Assembly (NCBI GenBank): GCA_036268405.1
Contig: DATAUF010000053.1
Coordinates: 1 to 64,000, forward strand
Origin: DASZTV01 sp036268405
GTDB taxonomy: Bacteria; Actinomycetota; Actinomycetes; JAFAQI01
Length of the DNA: 64,000 nt
Direction: 5' to 3'
The position numbers and the translations under genes are program-made. Shown piece by piece: positions 17,610 through 26,181 of this stretch. The notes under the pieces were generated by a model, which was not told the origin of the DNA, searched no databases, and saw only the letters and a list, made by a program, of their open reading frames with translations. The stretch's first letter is position 1. Each line of letters begins with the position of its first letter.

Positions 17610-17631
17610 ATCGTCTAGGTAATTAGACGAT
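17610..17631. promoter_or_regulatory. perfect 8-bp inverted repeat, probable operator
   Basis: Half-sites ATCGTCTA (17610-17617) and TAGACGAT (17624-17631) are exact reverse complements separated by the 6 bases GGTAAT. The site lies in the 101-base gap between the leftward Ltp/DUF35 pair and the rightward P450/ferredoxin pair, so one bound regulator could control both. It is one of the longest perfect dyads I found in an intergenic region of this window. Size and geometry fit a TetR or GntR dimer. It does not match the KstR or KstR2 consensus. Confidence 0.55.
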
Positions 17632-17665
17632 GTCATCTGTATGTCACCGGCAAGGTGAGGACCGC

Positions 17666-18850
17666 ATGACCGAGACGGTGCGAGCGTTCGACCTGGCCGA
17701 CGCCCCCATGGCCCGAAGCCGGACCGACGGCTGGCGCTGGGTGCGCGATGCGGGAGAGGTCTTTCAAGCCGCCAACGGCACCTGGATGCTCACCAGTCCA
17801 GTAGCCGTGCAGTACGCCCATCGCAACCCTGACCTGTTCTCCTCGGCGAAGGCGTTCGACCAGCTCGGCAGCCCAGTCACCCTCATCCCGATTGCGATCG
17901 ACCCACCCGACCACGCCCGCTACCGCCGGGTCCTCGACCCGATGCTCGCCCCCAAGGTCATCAATGTGATGGACGAGGCACTGCGGGCGCAGGCACGCGA
18001 GCTGATCCTGGCCTTCGCGGACCGCGGCGAGTGCGACATCGTGGACGACCTTGCCCGCCTCTACCCCACGCAGGTGTTCCTCACGGTCTTCGGGTTGCCA
18101 CTCGCCGATCGCGACCAGTTCATCCGCTGGGCAGAGACGATCATCGAGAACTCGGGCCAGACCTTGGAAGACCTGTCGCCTGAGTTGATGGAGAACGCGC
18201 TCGCACTGTTCGCGTACCTGCAGACCTGCATCGCGGACAAACGCGCGAACCCAGGAGACGACATGCTCTCGCGGATTCTTTCGATCGACGGCGACGAGGC
18301 GTGGACAGAAGAGGAGGTCCTCGGACTGTGCTTCCTGTTCGTCCTCGCCGGCCTCGACACCGTGACCGCGATGATCGGGTTCATGATGCATGAGCTCGCT
18401 CGTGATCCGGCGCTGCGCAGACGCGTCATCGCTGACAACAGCCTCGTCCAGCCGATGATCGAGGAGGTCCTACGGCTCGAGCCGCCCGCGCCGATGACGC
18501 CGCGGGTGACCACCCGCGAGGTCGAGGTGTGCGGGGTGACGATCCCCGCCGACTCGCTGGTGATGCTCTGCCTCGGAACCGTCAACCGCGACACCGCGAC
18601 CTTCCCGCAGGCCGACTCGGTCGATCTCGACCAGGCCGACAAGGGTCATCGCGCGTTCGGTGGCGGCAACCACCGGTGCCTCGGCTCGCACCTTGCGCGC
18701 CGCGAGCTGCGGATCATCGCGGAAGAGTTCCACAAGCTGATCCCGGACTATGAGATCGCGGCCGGCCTCGAGCCCGAGATCGCCTGGCCCTCGGGCACCT
18801 TCCACCTCAAGCACCTGCCGATCGTCTTCGCGAAGGCAGCGACACGGTGA
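17666..18850 (+). CDS. cytochrome P450, copy 1
   Basis: The 394-residue protein starts at ATG 17666, behind AGGTGAGG; an in-frame upstream ATG at 17630 lies inside the probable operator and is not used here. It has the I-helix oxygen motif A-G-L-D-T-V-T at about residue 228, the K-helix E-E-V-L-R-L-E and the heme loop F-G-G-G-N-H-R-C-L-G with ligand Cys338. It is a soluble bacterial class I P450 that needs a ferredoxin, and the next gene encodes one. Role: hydroxylation of the imported hydrophobic substrate, exact position unknown. Its stop overlaps the ferredoxin start (GTGA). No ferredoxin reductase gene is present in the window. Confidence 0.93.
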   Translation: MTETVRAFDLADAPMARSRTDGWRWVRDAGEVFQAANGTWMLTSPVAVQYAHRNPDLFSSAKAFDQLGSPVTLIPIAIDPPDHARYRRVLDPMLAPKVINVMDEALRAQARELILAFADRGECDIVDDLARLYPTQVFLTVFGLPLADRDQFIRWAETIIENSGQTLEDLSPELMENALALFAYLQTCIADKRANPGDDMLSRILSIDGDEAWTEEEVLGLCFLFVLAGLDTVTAMIGFMMHELARDPALRRRVIADNSLVQPMIEEVLRLEPPAPMTPRVTTREVEVCGVTIPADSLVMLCLGTVNRDTATFPQADSVDLDQADKGHRAFGGGNHRCLGSHLARRELRIIAEEFHKLIPDYEIAAGLEPEIAWPSGTFHLKHLPIVFAKAATR

Positions 18851-19044
18851 GGGTCTCGATCGACACCGACCGGTGCAGCGGGCACGGCCGTTGCTACGTG
18901 ACGGCGCCCGGGGTCTTCTCCGACGACGACGCCGGATACGGACAGGTCGTCGGCGACGGCTCGGTGTCCGACACCCAGCTCGACTCGGTGGAACAGGCGA
19001 TCGCGGCGTGCCCCGAGCTGGCCATCACGCTCGAGCGCCCGTAG
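18847..19044 (+). CDS. 3Fe-4S ferredoxin, P450 redox partner
   Basis: A 65-residue ferredoxin starts at GTG 18847, overlapping the P450 stop by four bases. Cys10 and Cys16 (C-S-G-H-G-R-C) and Cys54 or 55 (A-A-C-P-E) form the three-Cys pattern; the second Cys of a 4Fe-4S site is replaced by Gly/His, as in P450-associated 3Fe-4S ferredoxins. It passes single electrons to the P450 encoded just upstream. Its last 20 bases overlap, tail to tail, the end of the LivF gene on the other strand. Confidence 0.92.
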   Translation: MRVSIDTDRCSGHGRCYVTAPGVFSDDDAGYGQVVGDGSVSDTQLDSVEQAIAACPELAITLERP

Positions 19045-19750
19045 GCGCCGAATCCGTTCCCATGAAGGTCGACATGATGTCGTTGCCGATCAGCTCCGCC
19101 GGCTCTCCGCGAAAGACGACGCGGCCTCGCGACAGCAGATAGACCTGGGAGGCGATGTCCAGCGCCTTGGCGACGTACTGCTCGACCAGCAACAAGCTCG
19201 AGCCCTCGGCCACGAGCTTGTGAAGGAACTCGAAGATCGCATCGACGATGATCGGGGCCAGTCCCATCGAGACCTCGTCGAGCATCACCAACGGTGCCCG
19301 CCGGGCGTAGGCCCGTGACAGGGCCAGCATCTGCTGCTCACCGCCGCTCATCGTCCCCGCCACCTGCGACAGGCGCTCGCCGAGCTTCGGGAAGGCGCTG
19401 ACCGCGCGCTCCATCGCCTCGGCTTCGGCGGTGGCACCCCTTGCCGCGAACATTCGCAGGTTCTCGCGGACCGTGAGGCCGGGAAACACACTGCGACCTT
19501 CGGTGACGTGACAGATTCCGGCCTTTGCAAACCGCTCGGCGGCCGACCCCGTGACGTCGTTGCCGTCGATCCTGATCCGTCCCTGCCGAGGTCGCAGCAG
19601 GCCCGACGCGACCCTCAGCAGCGTCGTCTTGCCCGCGCCGTTAGGCCCGAGAAGCGCGACGATCGTCCCCGCCGGGACGACCAGGTCGACGTCGCGAAGC
19701 GTGATCGTCTCGCCGTAACCGGCCGTGATGCCGTCGAGCTCGAACCTCAT
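19025..19750 (-). CDS. livF: Liv-type ABC transporter ATPase (LivF), second system
   Basis: The 241-residue ATPase starts at ATG 19750, overlapping the LivG stop by ATGA. Walker A is G-P-N-G-A-G-K-T-T, signature M-S-G-G-E-Q-Q-M-L, Walker B P-L-V-M-L-D-E-V-S-M-G-L-A-P and the H-loop side shows L-L-V-E-Q-Y-V. The V-S-M-G-L-A-P after Walker B is characteristic of LivF. It energises the second Liv importer together with LivG. It is the last gene of a six-gene leftward run that starts near 24586, all joined by overlaps. Confidence 0.92.
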   Translation of the reverse strand: MRFELDGITAGYGETITLRDVDLVVPAGTIVALLGPNGAGKTTLLRVASGLLRPRQGRIRIDGNDVTGSAAERFAKAGICHVTEGRSVFPGLTVRENLRMFAARGATAEAEAMERAVSAFPKLGERLSQVAGTMSGGEQQMLALSRAYARRAPLVMLDEVSMGLAPIIVDAIFEFLHKLVAEGSSLLLVEQYVAKALDIASQVYLLSRGRVVFRGEPAELIGNDIMSTFMGTDSAPTGARA

Positions 19751-20538
19751 CGCGGCGCACCCGCCTTCGCGGGGAGGCCTTCGTCCTCGCCGAGGTACGC
19801 CGCGCGCACCTCGGGGCTCGATCGGGTCTCGGCGGGAGTGCCCTCGAAGATCATCGAGCCGAAGTCGAGCACATATATATAGGTGCACACTGCCATCACG
19901 AGCGTCATGTCGTGCTCGACCAGCAGGATCCCGACGCCGCGCTCGTCAACGACCCGCGTCAATATCTCCCCGAAGCGCGCCGTCTCCTCCTCGTCGAGCC
20001 CGGACGACGGCTCGTCGAGCAGCAACATGGAGTAGCCGCCCGCCAGCACCCGCGCTAGCTCCAGCAGCCGTCGCTGACCGGTGCTGAGGATCGAGGCCGG
20101 CGTGTCCGCGAGATGCGGGATCCCGCAGTCCTCGAGTGCCTGCTGAGTCCGCTGGGCGACCTGCCGTCGCTGCTCACGGCCCCCGGTGAACTGCCGGAGC
20201 GGATTGCGGCCGATCAGGGTCACCTCGGCACCGAGCGCGACGTTCGCGCGGACGGTCATGCCCGAGCACACCTGCACCTGCTGGAAGGTGCGACCCATGC
20301 CGAGCCGAGCCCGCATCGCCGTCCCCATCCCGGTGACCTCGCGACCATCGAGCAGCACCCGCCCGCTCACCGGCTTGACCAAGCCGTTGCAAGCGTTGAA
20401 GGTCGTGGTCTTGCCGGCGCCATTGGGGCCGATCAAGCCGGTGATCCGGCCAAGCGGTGCGTGCAGCGTCGCCTCGGACACGGCGACGTTTCCGCCGTAC
20501 GACACCAACAAAGCAGTCGTCTGCAAGCCCGTGCTCAT
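19747..20538 (-). CDS. livG: Liv-type ABC transporter ATPase (LivG), second system
   Basis: The 263-residue ATPase has Walker A G-P-N-G-A-G-K-T-T at about 34, signature I-L-S-T-G-Q-R-R-L, Walker B M-L-L-L-D-E-P-S-S-G-L and L-L-V-E-H-D-M before the C-terminal D-F-G-S-M-I-F-E-G-T-P. The C-terminal Y-L-G-E-D-E is usual for LivG. The signature has Thr in place of the first Gly (LSTGQ), as is common in this subfamily. Its ATG overlaps the permease stop by ATGA at 20535-20538, and its own stop overlaps LivF. Confidence 0.92.
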   Translation of the reverse strand: MSTGLQTTALLVSYGGNVAVSEATLHAPLGRITGLIGPNGAGKTTTFNACNGLVKPVSGRVLLDGREVTGMGTAMRARLGMGRTFQQVQVCSGMTVRANVALGAEVTLIGRNPLRQFTGGREQRRQVAQRTQQALEDCGIPHLADTPASILSTGQRRLLELARVLAGGYSMLLLDEPSSGLDEEETARFGEILTRVVDERGVGILLVEHDMTLVMAVCTYIYVLDFGSMIFEGTPAETRSSPEVRAAYLGEDEGLPAKAGAPR

Positions 20539-22445
20539 CGGCTCACCACCGAGACGAACTCGTCCGCCGCCGAGCGCGATGACACCGGACTGTGCGCGAG
20601 CCGGTCACCCTTCGCGATGCCTTGCGCCCGCAGCCACGCCGTGAGCCGGTCCTGGTTGGCGAGCACGAGCCCACAGACAACGGCAGCGATACCGAAGGAC
20701 AAGGTCTGGTCGTCGGTGTTGAAGCTCGTGACGTAGCCCGGCAGGACCGACATGAGCAGTGCCGCAAGACCGGCGGTGAGCAACAACCGCGTGCCCACGA
20801 TGGCGCAGATCGCGAGAACCGCGACGAGCACGAGGGACTGGATGGGCATGAACACCGTCGTGCCCACGGGGAACTGGGTGATGACCAGTGCCCCACCGAT
20901 CCCGGCGAAGAACGCCGACAGGCAGAAGACCATCAGTCGGGTGACGTTCACATCCAGGCCGAGAGTCGTGAGCATCATCGGGCTCTCCGACATCGCCCGC
21001 AGCAACCGACCGAACCGGCTCCGATGGATTGCCACCAGTGCCACGCACACGAGGGCGATCACGATGAGCGAGACGTAGTACGTGGACTTGTCGCTGCCGG
21101 TGAATGGGCCGAGGGTCGGACGCTTGACCGACAAGGCCGACGTTCCTGAGCCGAACATCAAGAACGTCGGATAGAACACGAACTGCATCACGATGCCGAA
21201 GCCGAGCGTCACCAGCGCGAGGTAGATGCCGGACAGCCGGATGGCGGGAACCGCGATCAACGCACCCACCGGCACGGTCAGCAGTCCCGCGATCAGCAGG
21301 GCCAACGGCCACGGAACGCCATGCCCCGCCATGTGGGCCATCGTGGTCGCACCGAGCGCGGCAAAGGACATCTGACACAACGAGATCTGGCCGGAGGTCC
21401 AGATCAGCAGAGCGAGCGAGCCGAAGATGACGAAGTTGCTCTCCGCCGAGATCCACTCGGGAAGATGCGAGCCGGCGACCTGCGGGACCAGGACCAGGAT
21501 GATCGCAAGCCCACCGACGATCACCGCTCCACCTCGCCGGCTGAGCTCTGCCGCGTTGGAGACCAACCCACGGAATGCCAGGTTGCCGCGCGGCAGCCAT
21601 CGGGTCGGAACCGCCAGCAACACCACGATGAGCACGAGGAACGGGACCGCCTCGGACAGCTGACTGAACGGCGGATTGCTGAACCAGTCCTGGCTCAGGG
21701 CGGCGACAACCCCGACGATCAGGCCACCGACATAGGTCATCGGAAGGCTCGAGAACCGCCCGATCGCGCAAGCCCCGAACGCCTGGACGACGAGGAAGGT
21801 CAGCTGTGTCACATCGAGACCCTGCGAGCGGGCGAGCAGGATCCCGGAGACAGCGGCGAACCCACAGCCGATCGACCAGGCGGTGCGCCTGATCCTGGCC
21901 GGCGGCTCTCCGGTCAGCCGGACCAGCGTCGCGTTGTCCACCACGGCGCGCATCGCCACCCCGATGCGCGTCACCCGCAGGAAGACGTAGAGCGACGCCG
22001 CACCGACCAGAGCGGTCAGTGCGATGATGATGTCCTCCCAGCTGATCAGGTAGTCCGAGACGGTGAAGCCGGTCTGTGGAAGGAACGGCGGCAGGCTGCG
22101 GACGACGTCGTGGACGCTGACGGAGATGGCGCCGTCGACGAGCAGGAAGAGTCCGATGGTCACGACCACGACCACCGCCGCGGGTGCGTCCCCGAGGGAC
22201 CGCGTCAACCACTCCATGACGAAGCCCACGCCGACCGAGAAGACGGCAATGACCACCAGACCCGCGATCGGCCACGGCACGTTGTGCTGGTCGTGCAGCG
22301 CATAGAAGAAGAACGCGGCCGCAGCCGCGATCGCACCGTGCGCAAAGTTGAACACGCCGGAGGTGCGGTAGGTCAGTACGAGGCCCAGGCCGGACAGACC
22401 GTAGAGGGAGCCGGTGACGAGACCACCGATGATGAAGGGGAGCAC
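20535..22445 (-). CDS. fused Liv-type permease (LivH-LivM)
   Basis: The 636-residue membrane protein joins two permeases: residues about 1-295 are LivH-like (G-V-F-N-F-A-H-G-A-I-A-A near residue 33) and about 300-610 LivM-like (S-G-Q-I-S-L-C-Q-M-S-F-A; Y-L-A-L-V-T-L-G-F-G). Each half has about eight hydrophobic segments. It starts at GTG 22445, sharing one base with the stop of the preceding membrane-protein gene. In the first Liv system the same two domains are fused further to the ATPase, so permease fusion appears to be a shared trait of these importers. Substrate is probably an organic acid or amide rather than an amino acid, by context only. Confidence 0.9.
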   Translation of the reverse strand: MLPFIIGGLVTGSLYGLSGLGLVLTYRTSGVFNFAHGAIAAAAAFFFYALHDQHNVPWPIAGLVVIAVFSVGVGFVMEWLTRSLGDAPAAVVVVVTIGLFLLVDGAISVSVHDVVRSLPPFLPQTGFTVSDYLISWEDIIIALTALVGAASLYVFLRVTRIGVAMRAVVDNATLVRLTGEPPARIRRTAWSIGCGFAAVSGILLARSQGLDVTQLTFLVVQAFGACAIGRFSSLPMTYVGGLIVGVVAALSQDWFSNPPFSQLSEAVPFLVLIVVLLAVPTRWLPRGNLAFRGLVSNAAELSRRGGAVIVGGLAIILVLVPQVAGSHLPEWISAESNFVIFGSLALLIWTSGQISLCQMSFAALGATTMAHMAGHGVPWPLALLIAGLLTVPVGALIAVPAIRLSGIYLALVTLGFGIVMQFVFYPTFLMFGSGTSALSVKRPTLGPFTGSDKSTYYVSLIVIALVCVALVAIHRSRFGRLLRAMSESPMMLTTLGLDVNVTRLMVFCLSAFFAGIGGALVITQFPVGTTVFMPIQSLVLVAVLAICAIVGTRLLLTAGLAALLMSVLPGYVTSFNTDDQTLSFGIAAVVCGLVLANQDRLTAWLRAQGIAKGDRLAHSPVSSRSAADEFVSVVSR

Positions 22446-22960
22446 TACGGTTCGCAGAGCTCACAAGGGAGGCGACCCGCGCGCTCGTGTGCGCGGCGAG
22501 TAGTGGCTGCCGTCTGCTTGCCCGCGACCATCGGACAGCTCGGGCGGTGGTAGCGGGTCATCGCGGCCGCGGCGACCGGGCGGTTCTCAAGATCTTCTGC
22601 AAGCCGGTCGCCCCACCCGTCGCCGGGCCGTTTTGCGCGCGGCGGCAGCACCATCATGCGCGCGCGACCTATGTGGCTGCGGCCGGAGAGCAGCCAGTAG
22701 CCGTTGCCGACTCCAGACACGATCAGACCCACGACGCCGACGTTGAACCAGGCGAGCTGGTCGCGCACAGTGAGGTCCCCGCTGACCTGGTACCAGCTGA
22801 CCACGATCAACACCAGGCCGATCGCGTTGAAGGTGATCAGCCGGCTCAGCAGCGGCGGCGTCCAGGGACGTAATGCACGAACGTCGCGCTGGATGACCCG
22901 CTCGAGGCTCAGCGAGCCGGCTCCGTCAACCGGCACGACGGGTCCGCCGCGGTGCGCCAC
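22445..22960 (-). CDS. two-TM membrane protein with C-terminal His/Cys motif
   Basis: The 171-residue protein has two hydrophobic segments, at about residues 40-60 (L-I-T-F-N-A-I-G-L-V-L-I-V-V-S-W) and 70-92 (F-N-V-G-V-V-G-L-I-V-S-G-V-G). A soluble C-terminal tail ends in Y-H-R-P-S-C-P, then H-E-R, and C-E-L-C-E-P. The tail's His and three Cys could bind zinc, and I read it as a small metal-binding tail of unknown role. It is translationally linked to the LivHM permease (one-base overlap). The start is GTG 22960, giving a 35-base overlap with the upstream gene; a later start is possible. Not a known Liv component; perhaps an accessory or regulator of the importer. Confidence 0.65.
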   Translation of the reverse strand: MAHRGGPVVPVDGAGSLSLERVIQRDVRALRPWTPPLLSRLITFNAIGLVLIVVSWYQVSGDLTVRDQLAWFNVGVVGLIVSGVGNGYWLLSGRSHIGRARMMVLPPRAKRPGDGWGDRLAEDLENRPVAAAAMTRYHRPSCPMVAGKQTAATTRRAHERAGRLPCELCEP

Positions 22961-23294
22961 CGGACGCGGTCAGGGGTTGCGCAGATTCGTCCACGCCGGC
23001 GCGCTCCTCGCGCTCCTGTCGGAGGTCCCGATGGATGTCGTCGAGCTTGCGCCATTCGTCGCGCAGGTCGGCCGAGAGCCACAACGTGGCGCCGACGCCG
23101 AGCGCGAAGATGCCGAACAGACCGTTGGATGCGAGGTAGGGAATCTGCTCTGTCGGCAGCGTCGCATCACTGACACCCAGGTAGCCGACGATCAACAACA
23201 CCAGCCCGACGATCGTCGCGACGATCGCCAGCGCTCGATCCCACTGAGCCCTCACCCATCGGTAGAGGTCCACGGCACCCGCACTCCTATCCAT
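22926..23294 (-). CDS. small two-TM membrane protein
   Basis: The 122-residue protein has hydrophobic stretches at about 21-41 (L-A-I-V-A-T-I-V-G-L-V-L-L-I-V-G-Y) and 53-73 (L-A-S-N-G-L-F-G-I-F-A-L-G-V-G-A), then a charged helix rich in Asp, Arg and Glu (L-R-D-E-W-R-K-L-D-D-I-H-R-D-L-R-Q-E-R-E) that may form a coiled coil. ATG 23294 is used; GTG 23273, with AGGAG upstream, is a credible alternative and would shorten the overlap with the preceding gene. It overlaps both neighbours, so the three genes appear to be one translational unit with the importer. Family not recognised. Confidence 0.65.
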   Translation of the reverse strand: MDRSAGAVDLYRWVRAQWDRALAIVATIVGLVLLIVGYLGVSDATLPTEQIPYLASNGLFGIFALGVGATLWLSADLRDEWRKLDDIHRDLRQEREERAGVDESAQPLTASGGAPRRTRRAG

Positions 23295-24586
23295 CGGGTC
23301 AGCTGACCCACACCGAACGCTGCCACGGCGGCAGCGCAGACGATCAGATACAGACTCCTGACACCGAACAGCCCGATCAGCGCCGCCGGTGCGGCATTCG
23401 GGGCCGTCGTCACGCCGGCCACGTCCGGGGCCGGTCCGCCAGTCGTGGGAACGACTGAGCTTCCCGCCGGCGGCAGGCCGCTCAGACCGCCCGAGCCGGT
23501 CGGCCCGGAGCCTGCCACTGTGGCACCACCGGCCGGCGGCGGTGAGCTGACGGTGCCCGGGCTGATCGTCGACTGCATGGCCGCCGTCGCCCCGCCGAGG
23601 GTGATCGTGTAGGTGCCCTCGGCCGTCCCGATGCCCTTCGACGGAACGGGACCGTCGATCTCGACGGCTGGCGCGATCACCCGGCCATCGTGGATCTGCG
23701 CAGTCGCCACCCTCAACGTGACGTGCTCGGCTTTCAGCGCGCTCGTGAGGATCGAGCTGAGCGGGAGAGGAACGGTCGTGCCCGCAATGTTCAGGCCCTT
23801 GGTCGAGACTTCGACCGGCAAGGTGCCGACACGGGCACCGTCAATGATGATCGAGCTCGTCGGCGTCACGTTGCCCGCGGTGTCCATCGTCTCGGTTGCA
23901 GTGGAGGTGATCTGCCCGAGGGTGACCGGGCCGATCGTGAGCCCCTGGATGTCGGAGGTTGCCGTCGCGGTGACGGTGCCATCGAACGCGACAGCGATCG
24001 AGGAGGTACTCGTCAGCAGCGCGGTGTTCACGCCCACGTCCAGGCGCAGACCAGCCGTCGCTGATCCGGTGCTTTCCGTCGCGGAGTTGGTGGCATGAAG
24101 GGCATAGGAGCCCGCGCCTGCCGATGCCGTCGGCGTGGTCGAGCTCGCGCTCACCTCGAACGGATAGTCGGGCAGCGGCGGTAGGTGGACCGGCGGAAGG
24201 CCCGCCGCCCCCGTGCTGAGCAGCCCGGCGACCAGCCCCGGCAAGGAGAGGATGAACTGTCCAGGATCTGGGAACGCCGCGTAACCGGTGCCTTCCCCGA
24301 GCGAGTTCAGCGACGCCTCACCGCTCGGTCCACCGCTGTCGACCGGAGTCGAGCTCAACGGAGCGCCAGGCAGGTTCAGTGCCACCTCCGCGCCGACGGC
24401 CGCGGACGTCGCCTGGAAGGCGTGTGGCGCAACATTCGCGTCGGACGAGACGGCGCTCCACGCAGAGGCCGCGCCGAGCATGCAGGAGACGCCTACGGGG
24501 ACCGCGACGCCGGCGAACCCGAGCGCCCGCAGTCCCACGACGTCTCCAATCCGGCGCACTGGTGAGCGCCAACGGAACCAGGCCAT
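23252..24586 (-). CDS. exported, surface-anchored protein linked to second Liv system
   Basis: The 444-residue protein has an N-terminal signal segment (about residues 20-45, V-G-L-R-A-L-G-F-A-G-V-A-V-P-V-G-V-S), a long Ser/Thr/Ala/Gly-rich beta-type extracellular region (about 50-360), a Pro/Gly linker (S-P-P-P-A-G-G, G-S-G-P-T-G-S-G-G) and one C-terminal hydrophobic segment (about 405-430). There is no LPxTG sortase motif, so anchoring would be by the C-terminal TM helix. Repeated short T-x-T-x-T strands suggest a beta-sandwich. It is the first gene of the leftward importer operon, so it could be an outer collector or spacer that brings a hydrophobic substrate to the binding protein (inference). 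No known family recognised with certainty. Confidence 0.7.
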   Translation of the reverse strand: MAWFRWRSPVRRIGDVVGLRALGFAGVAVPVGVSCMLGAASAWSAVSSDANVAPHAFQATSAAVGAEVALNLPGAPLSSTPVDSGGPSGEASLNSLGEGTGYAAFPDPGQFILSLPGLVAGLLSTGAAGLPPVHLPPLPDYPFEVSASSTTPTASAGAGSYALHATNSATESTGSATAGLRLDVGVNTALLTSTSSIAVAFDGTVTATATSDIQGLTIGPVTLGQITSTATETMDTAGNVTPTSSIIIDGARVGTLPVEVSTKGLNIAGTTVPLPLSSILTSALKAEHVTLRVATAQIHDGRVIAPAVEIDGPVPSKGIGTAEGTYTITLGGATAAMQSTISPGTVSSPPPAGGATVAGSGPTGSGGLSGLPPAGSSVVPTTGGPAPDVAGVTTAPNAAPAALIGLFGVRSLYLIVCAAAVAAFGVGQLTRWIGVRVPWTSTDG

Positions 24587-24699
24587 GCGCGGTTGGCAGG
24601 CGATGCCAGACGTTTACGATGCCATACCTGTAGACAAGTTAAGTATATTGCGTCTGCTGTTGTCCCGTCGTCATTCGCCGTCCAGTGTCGGGAGCTCTC
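24587..24699. promoter_or_regulatory. divergent control region of the second Liv system
   Basis: The 113-base gap separates the leftward importer operon from the rightward binding-protein gene. An AT-rich core around 24630-24650 (TAGACAAGTTAAGTATATTG) carries TATACT on the minus strand (24647-24642) and TATATT on the plus strand (24644-24649), so back-to-back -10 boxes may overlap. That would let one regulator control both directions. I did not find clear -35 boxes at standard spacing. Confidence 0.35.
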
Positions 24700-26181
24700 A
24701 TGCACGTCCTTGGTCGGCGAGGTCGCGCACGCGCGATGGTCGCGATGGTCGCCGTCCTGGCCCTGGCCGCCTGTGGAAGCAGGCAATCCCACGAGACCCT
24801 CGAAAACGCGTTGCGCGGCAGCGCCGTGGTCCCCGCGACCCAGCAGCCGGGATCAGTGAGTACTCCGGCCGCGGTTCCGACCGCCGGCAGCGGAACCACC
24901 GGTGTCGCCAGCGCTCCGCCAGGCAGTGGCACGTCCGATGTCGGCGGTGGCACCGTCGGCGGCAGTACGGCGAGCGGCGGCTCGAAGGCCTCCTCCGGCG
25001 CGGCCGGTACGACGGCGGGCGGATCGAGCGGCGTGACGAACAGCCTCGTTCCCGGCGTGGAGAAGTGCGCCGCACAGAAGGCTCCGGTGGTCATCGGCAG
25101 CGTCGGCGAGCAGTCGGGGCTGGCGGGTGCAGCAGTAGCGGGCGGCGCGTCGATGGTCTCGGCCTGGGCGGGCTACGTGAACTCGCTCGGCGGCCTGCGC
25201 TGTCACCCGATCAAGTTCATCAAGGCCGACGACGGTGCGGAGCCGTCCCGGAACGCCGCTCTGACGGAACAGCTCGTCGAACAGGATCACGTCGTGGCGT
25301 TCGTCTACAACAACGCGCCACTCGCGGCGACCGGAGGGGAGAGCTACCTGATCTCCCATCACATCCCGGCGATCGGCTCGGAGGGTGCAGACGACTTCTA
25401 CAACAACTACCCGAACTTCTTCCCGCAGATGCCGTCCGGGAAATGGGCGATCTACGCCAGCTATGCGGGCCTACCGAGCCAGCTGACACCCACGCAGCGC
25501 AAGCACGTCGGCCTCATCTACTGCATCGAGGCATCGGCGTGTTCCATCTTCGGAAGCGCCGCTGGAAAGACCGACATCGCGCACGACGGGATGCACCTCG
25601 TGTACTCGGCGAGCGCGTCCCTGACCGCGCCCGACTTCAGCTCCCAGTGCCTCGGTGCGAAGCGCGCGGGCGCCACGTTCCTGATCATCGTTCTCGACCC
25701 GAACAGCATCCACCGGGCAGCCTCGAACTGCCGGTCTGCGGGTTACACCGGCAGGCTGGGAACGGTGGCCAGTGTCGTCGTACCTGACGACGCAGACGAC
25801 AAGAACCTCAATGGGGTCATCTTCGACAGCATCGTGAAACCGTGGACCACGACCGGAAACCCGCAGATCACGCTGATGAACCAGGTGATCAGCCAATACG
25901 CACCGGGCCTCAGTCCGATCGGCACGCCGGTACAGGGTTGGACCGCCGCGCAGATCTTCGCGTACTCCTCGACCTTCTGGCCGAACAAGCAGACGATCAC
26001 CAGCGCCGACATCACCACCGCTTTGGACAAGGTGCGCAACTACGACGTCGGCGGCCTCACCGGGCCGATCAGCTACTACCCGGGCAAGCCGGCGCCGCCC
26101 GTCGTCTGTTGGTACAACATGAGCCTGAACAACGGGAAGTTCTCCACGCCCAACAACGGGGTACGCCGTTGCAAGGCATGA
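24700..26181 (+). CDS. Liv-type substrate-binding lipoprotein
   Basis: The 493-residue protein starts at ATG 24700 (GGGAG upstream; GTG 24685 is an in-frame alternative). It has a classic lipoprotein signal peptide: basic start, A-M-V-A-M-V-A-V-L-A and lipobox L-A-A-C at about residues 26-29. After a Ser/Gly/Thr-rich linker of about 90 residues comes a Peripla_BP_6-type domain (V-V-I-G-S-V-G-E-Q-S-G-L-A-G-A, then D-D-G-A-E-P-S-R-N). It should bind the substrate of the second Liv importer, which is encoded divergently. The two binding proteins of the window differ in anchor type and are only distantly alike. It overlaps the next gene by ATGA. Confidence 0.88.
   Translation: MHVLGRRGRARAMVAMVAVLALAACGSRQSHETLENALRGSAVVPATQQPGSVSTPAAVPTAGSGTTGVASAPPGSGTSDVGGGTVGGSTASGGSKASSGAAGTTAGGSSGVTNSLVPGVEKCAAQKAPVVIGSVGEQSGLAGAAVAGGASMVSAWAGYVNSLGGLRCHPIKFIKADDGAEPSRNAALTEQLVEQDHVVAFVYNNAPLAATGGESYLISHHIPAIGSEGADDFYNNYPNFFPQMPSGKWAIYASYAGLPSQLTPTQRKHVGLIYCIEASACSIFGSAAGKTDIAHDGMHLVYSASASLTAPDFSSQCLGAKRAGATFLIIVLDPNSIHRAASNCRSAGYTGRLGTVASVVVPDDADDKNLNGVIFDSIVKPWTTTGNPQITLMNQVISQYAPGLSPIGTPVQGWTAAQIFAYSSTFWPNKQTITSADITTALDKVRNYDVGGLTGPISYYPGKPAPPVVCWYNMSLNNGKFSTPNNGVRRCKA

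Noticed and set aside
17610..17631. KstR or KstR2 operator
   Set aside because: The sequence does not fit TnnAACnnGTTnnA or AnCAAGnnCTTGnT, so the known cholesterol regulators are not supported here.
20605..22464. 619-codon frame in the second Liv permease and 21321-22553 on the plus strand
   Set aside because: Shadows of the LivHM gene; no domain pattern and residue content typical of alternate frames.
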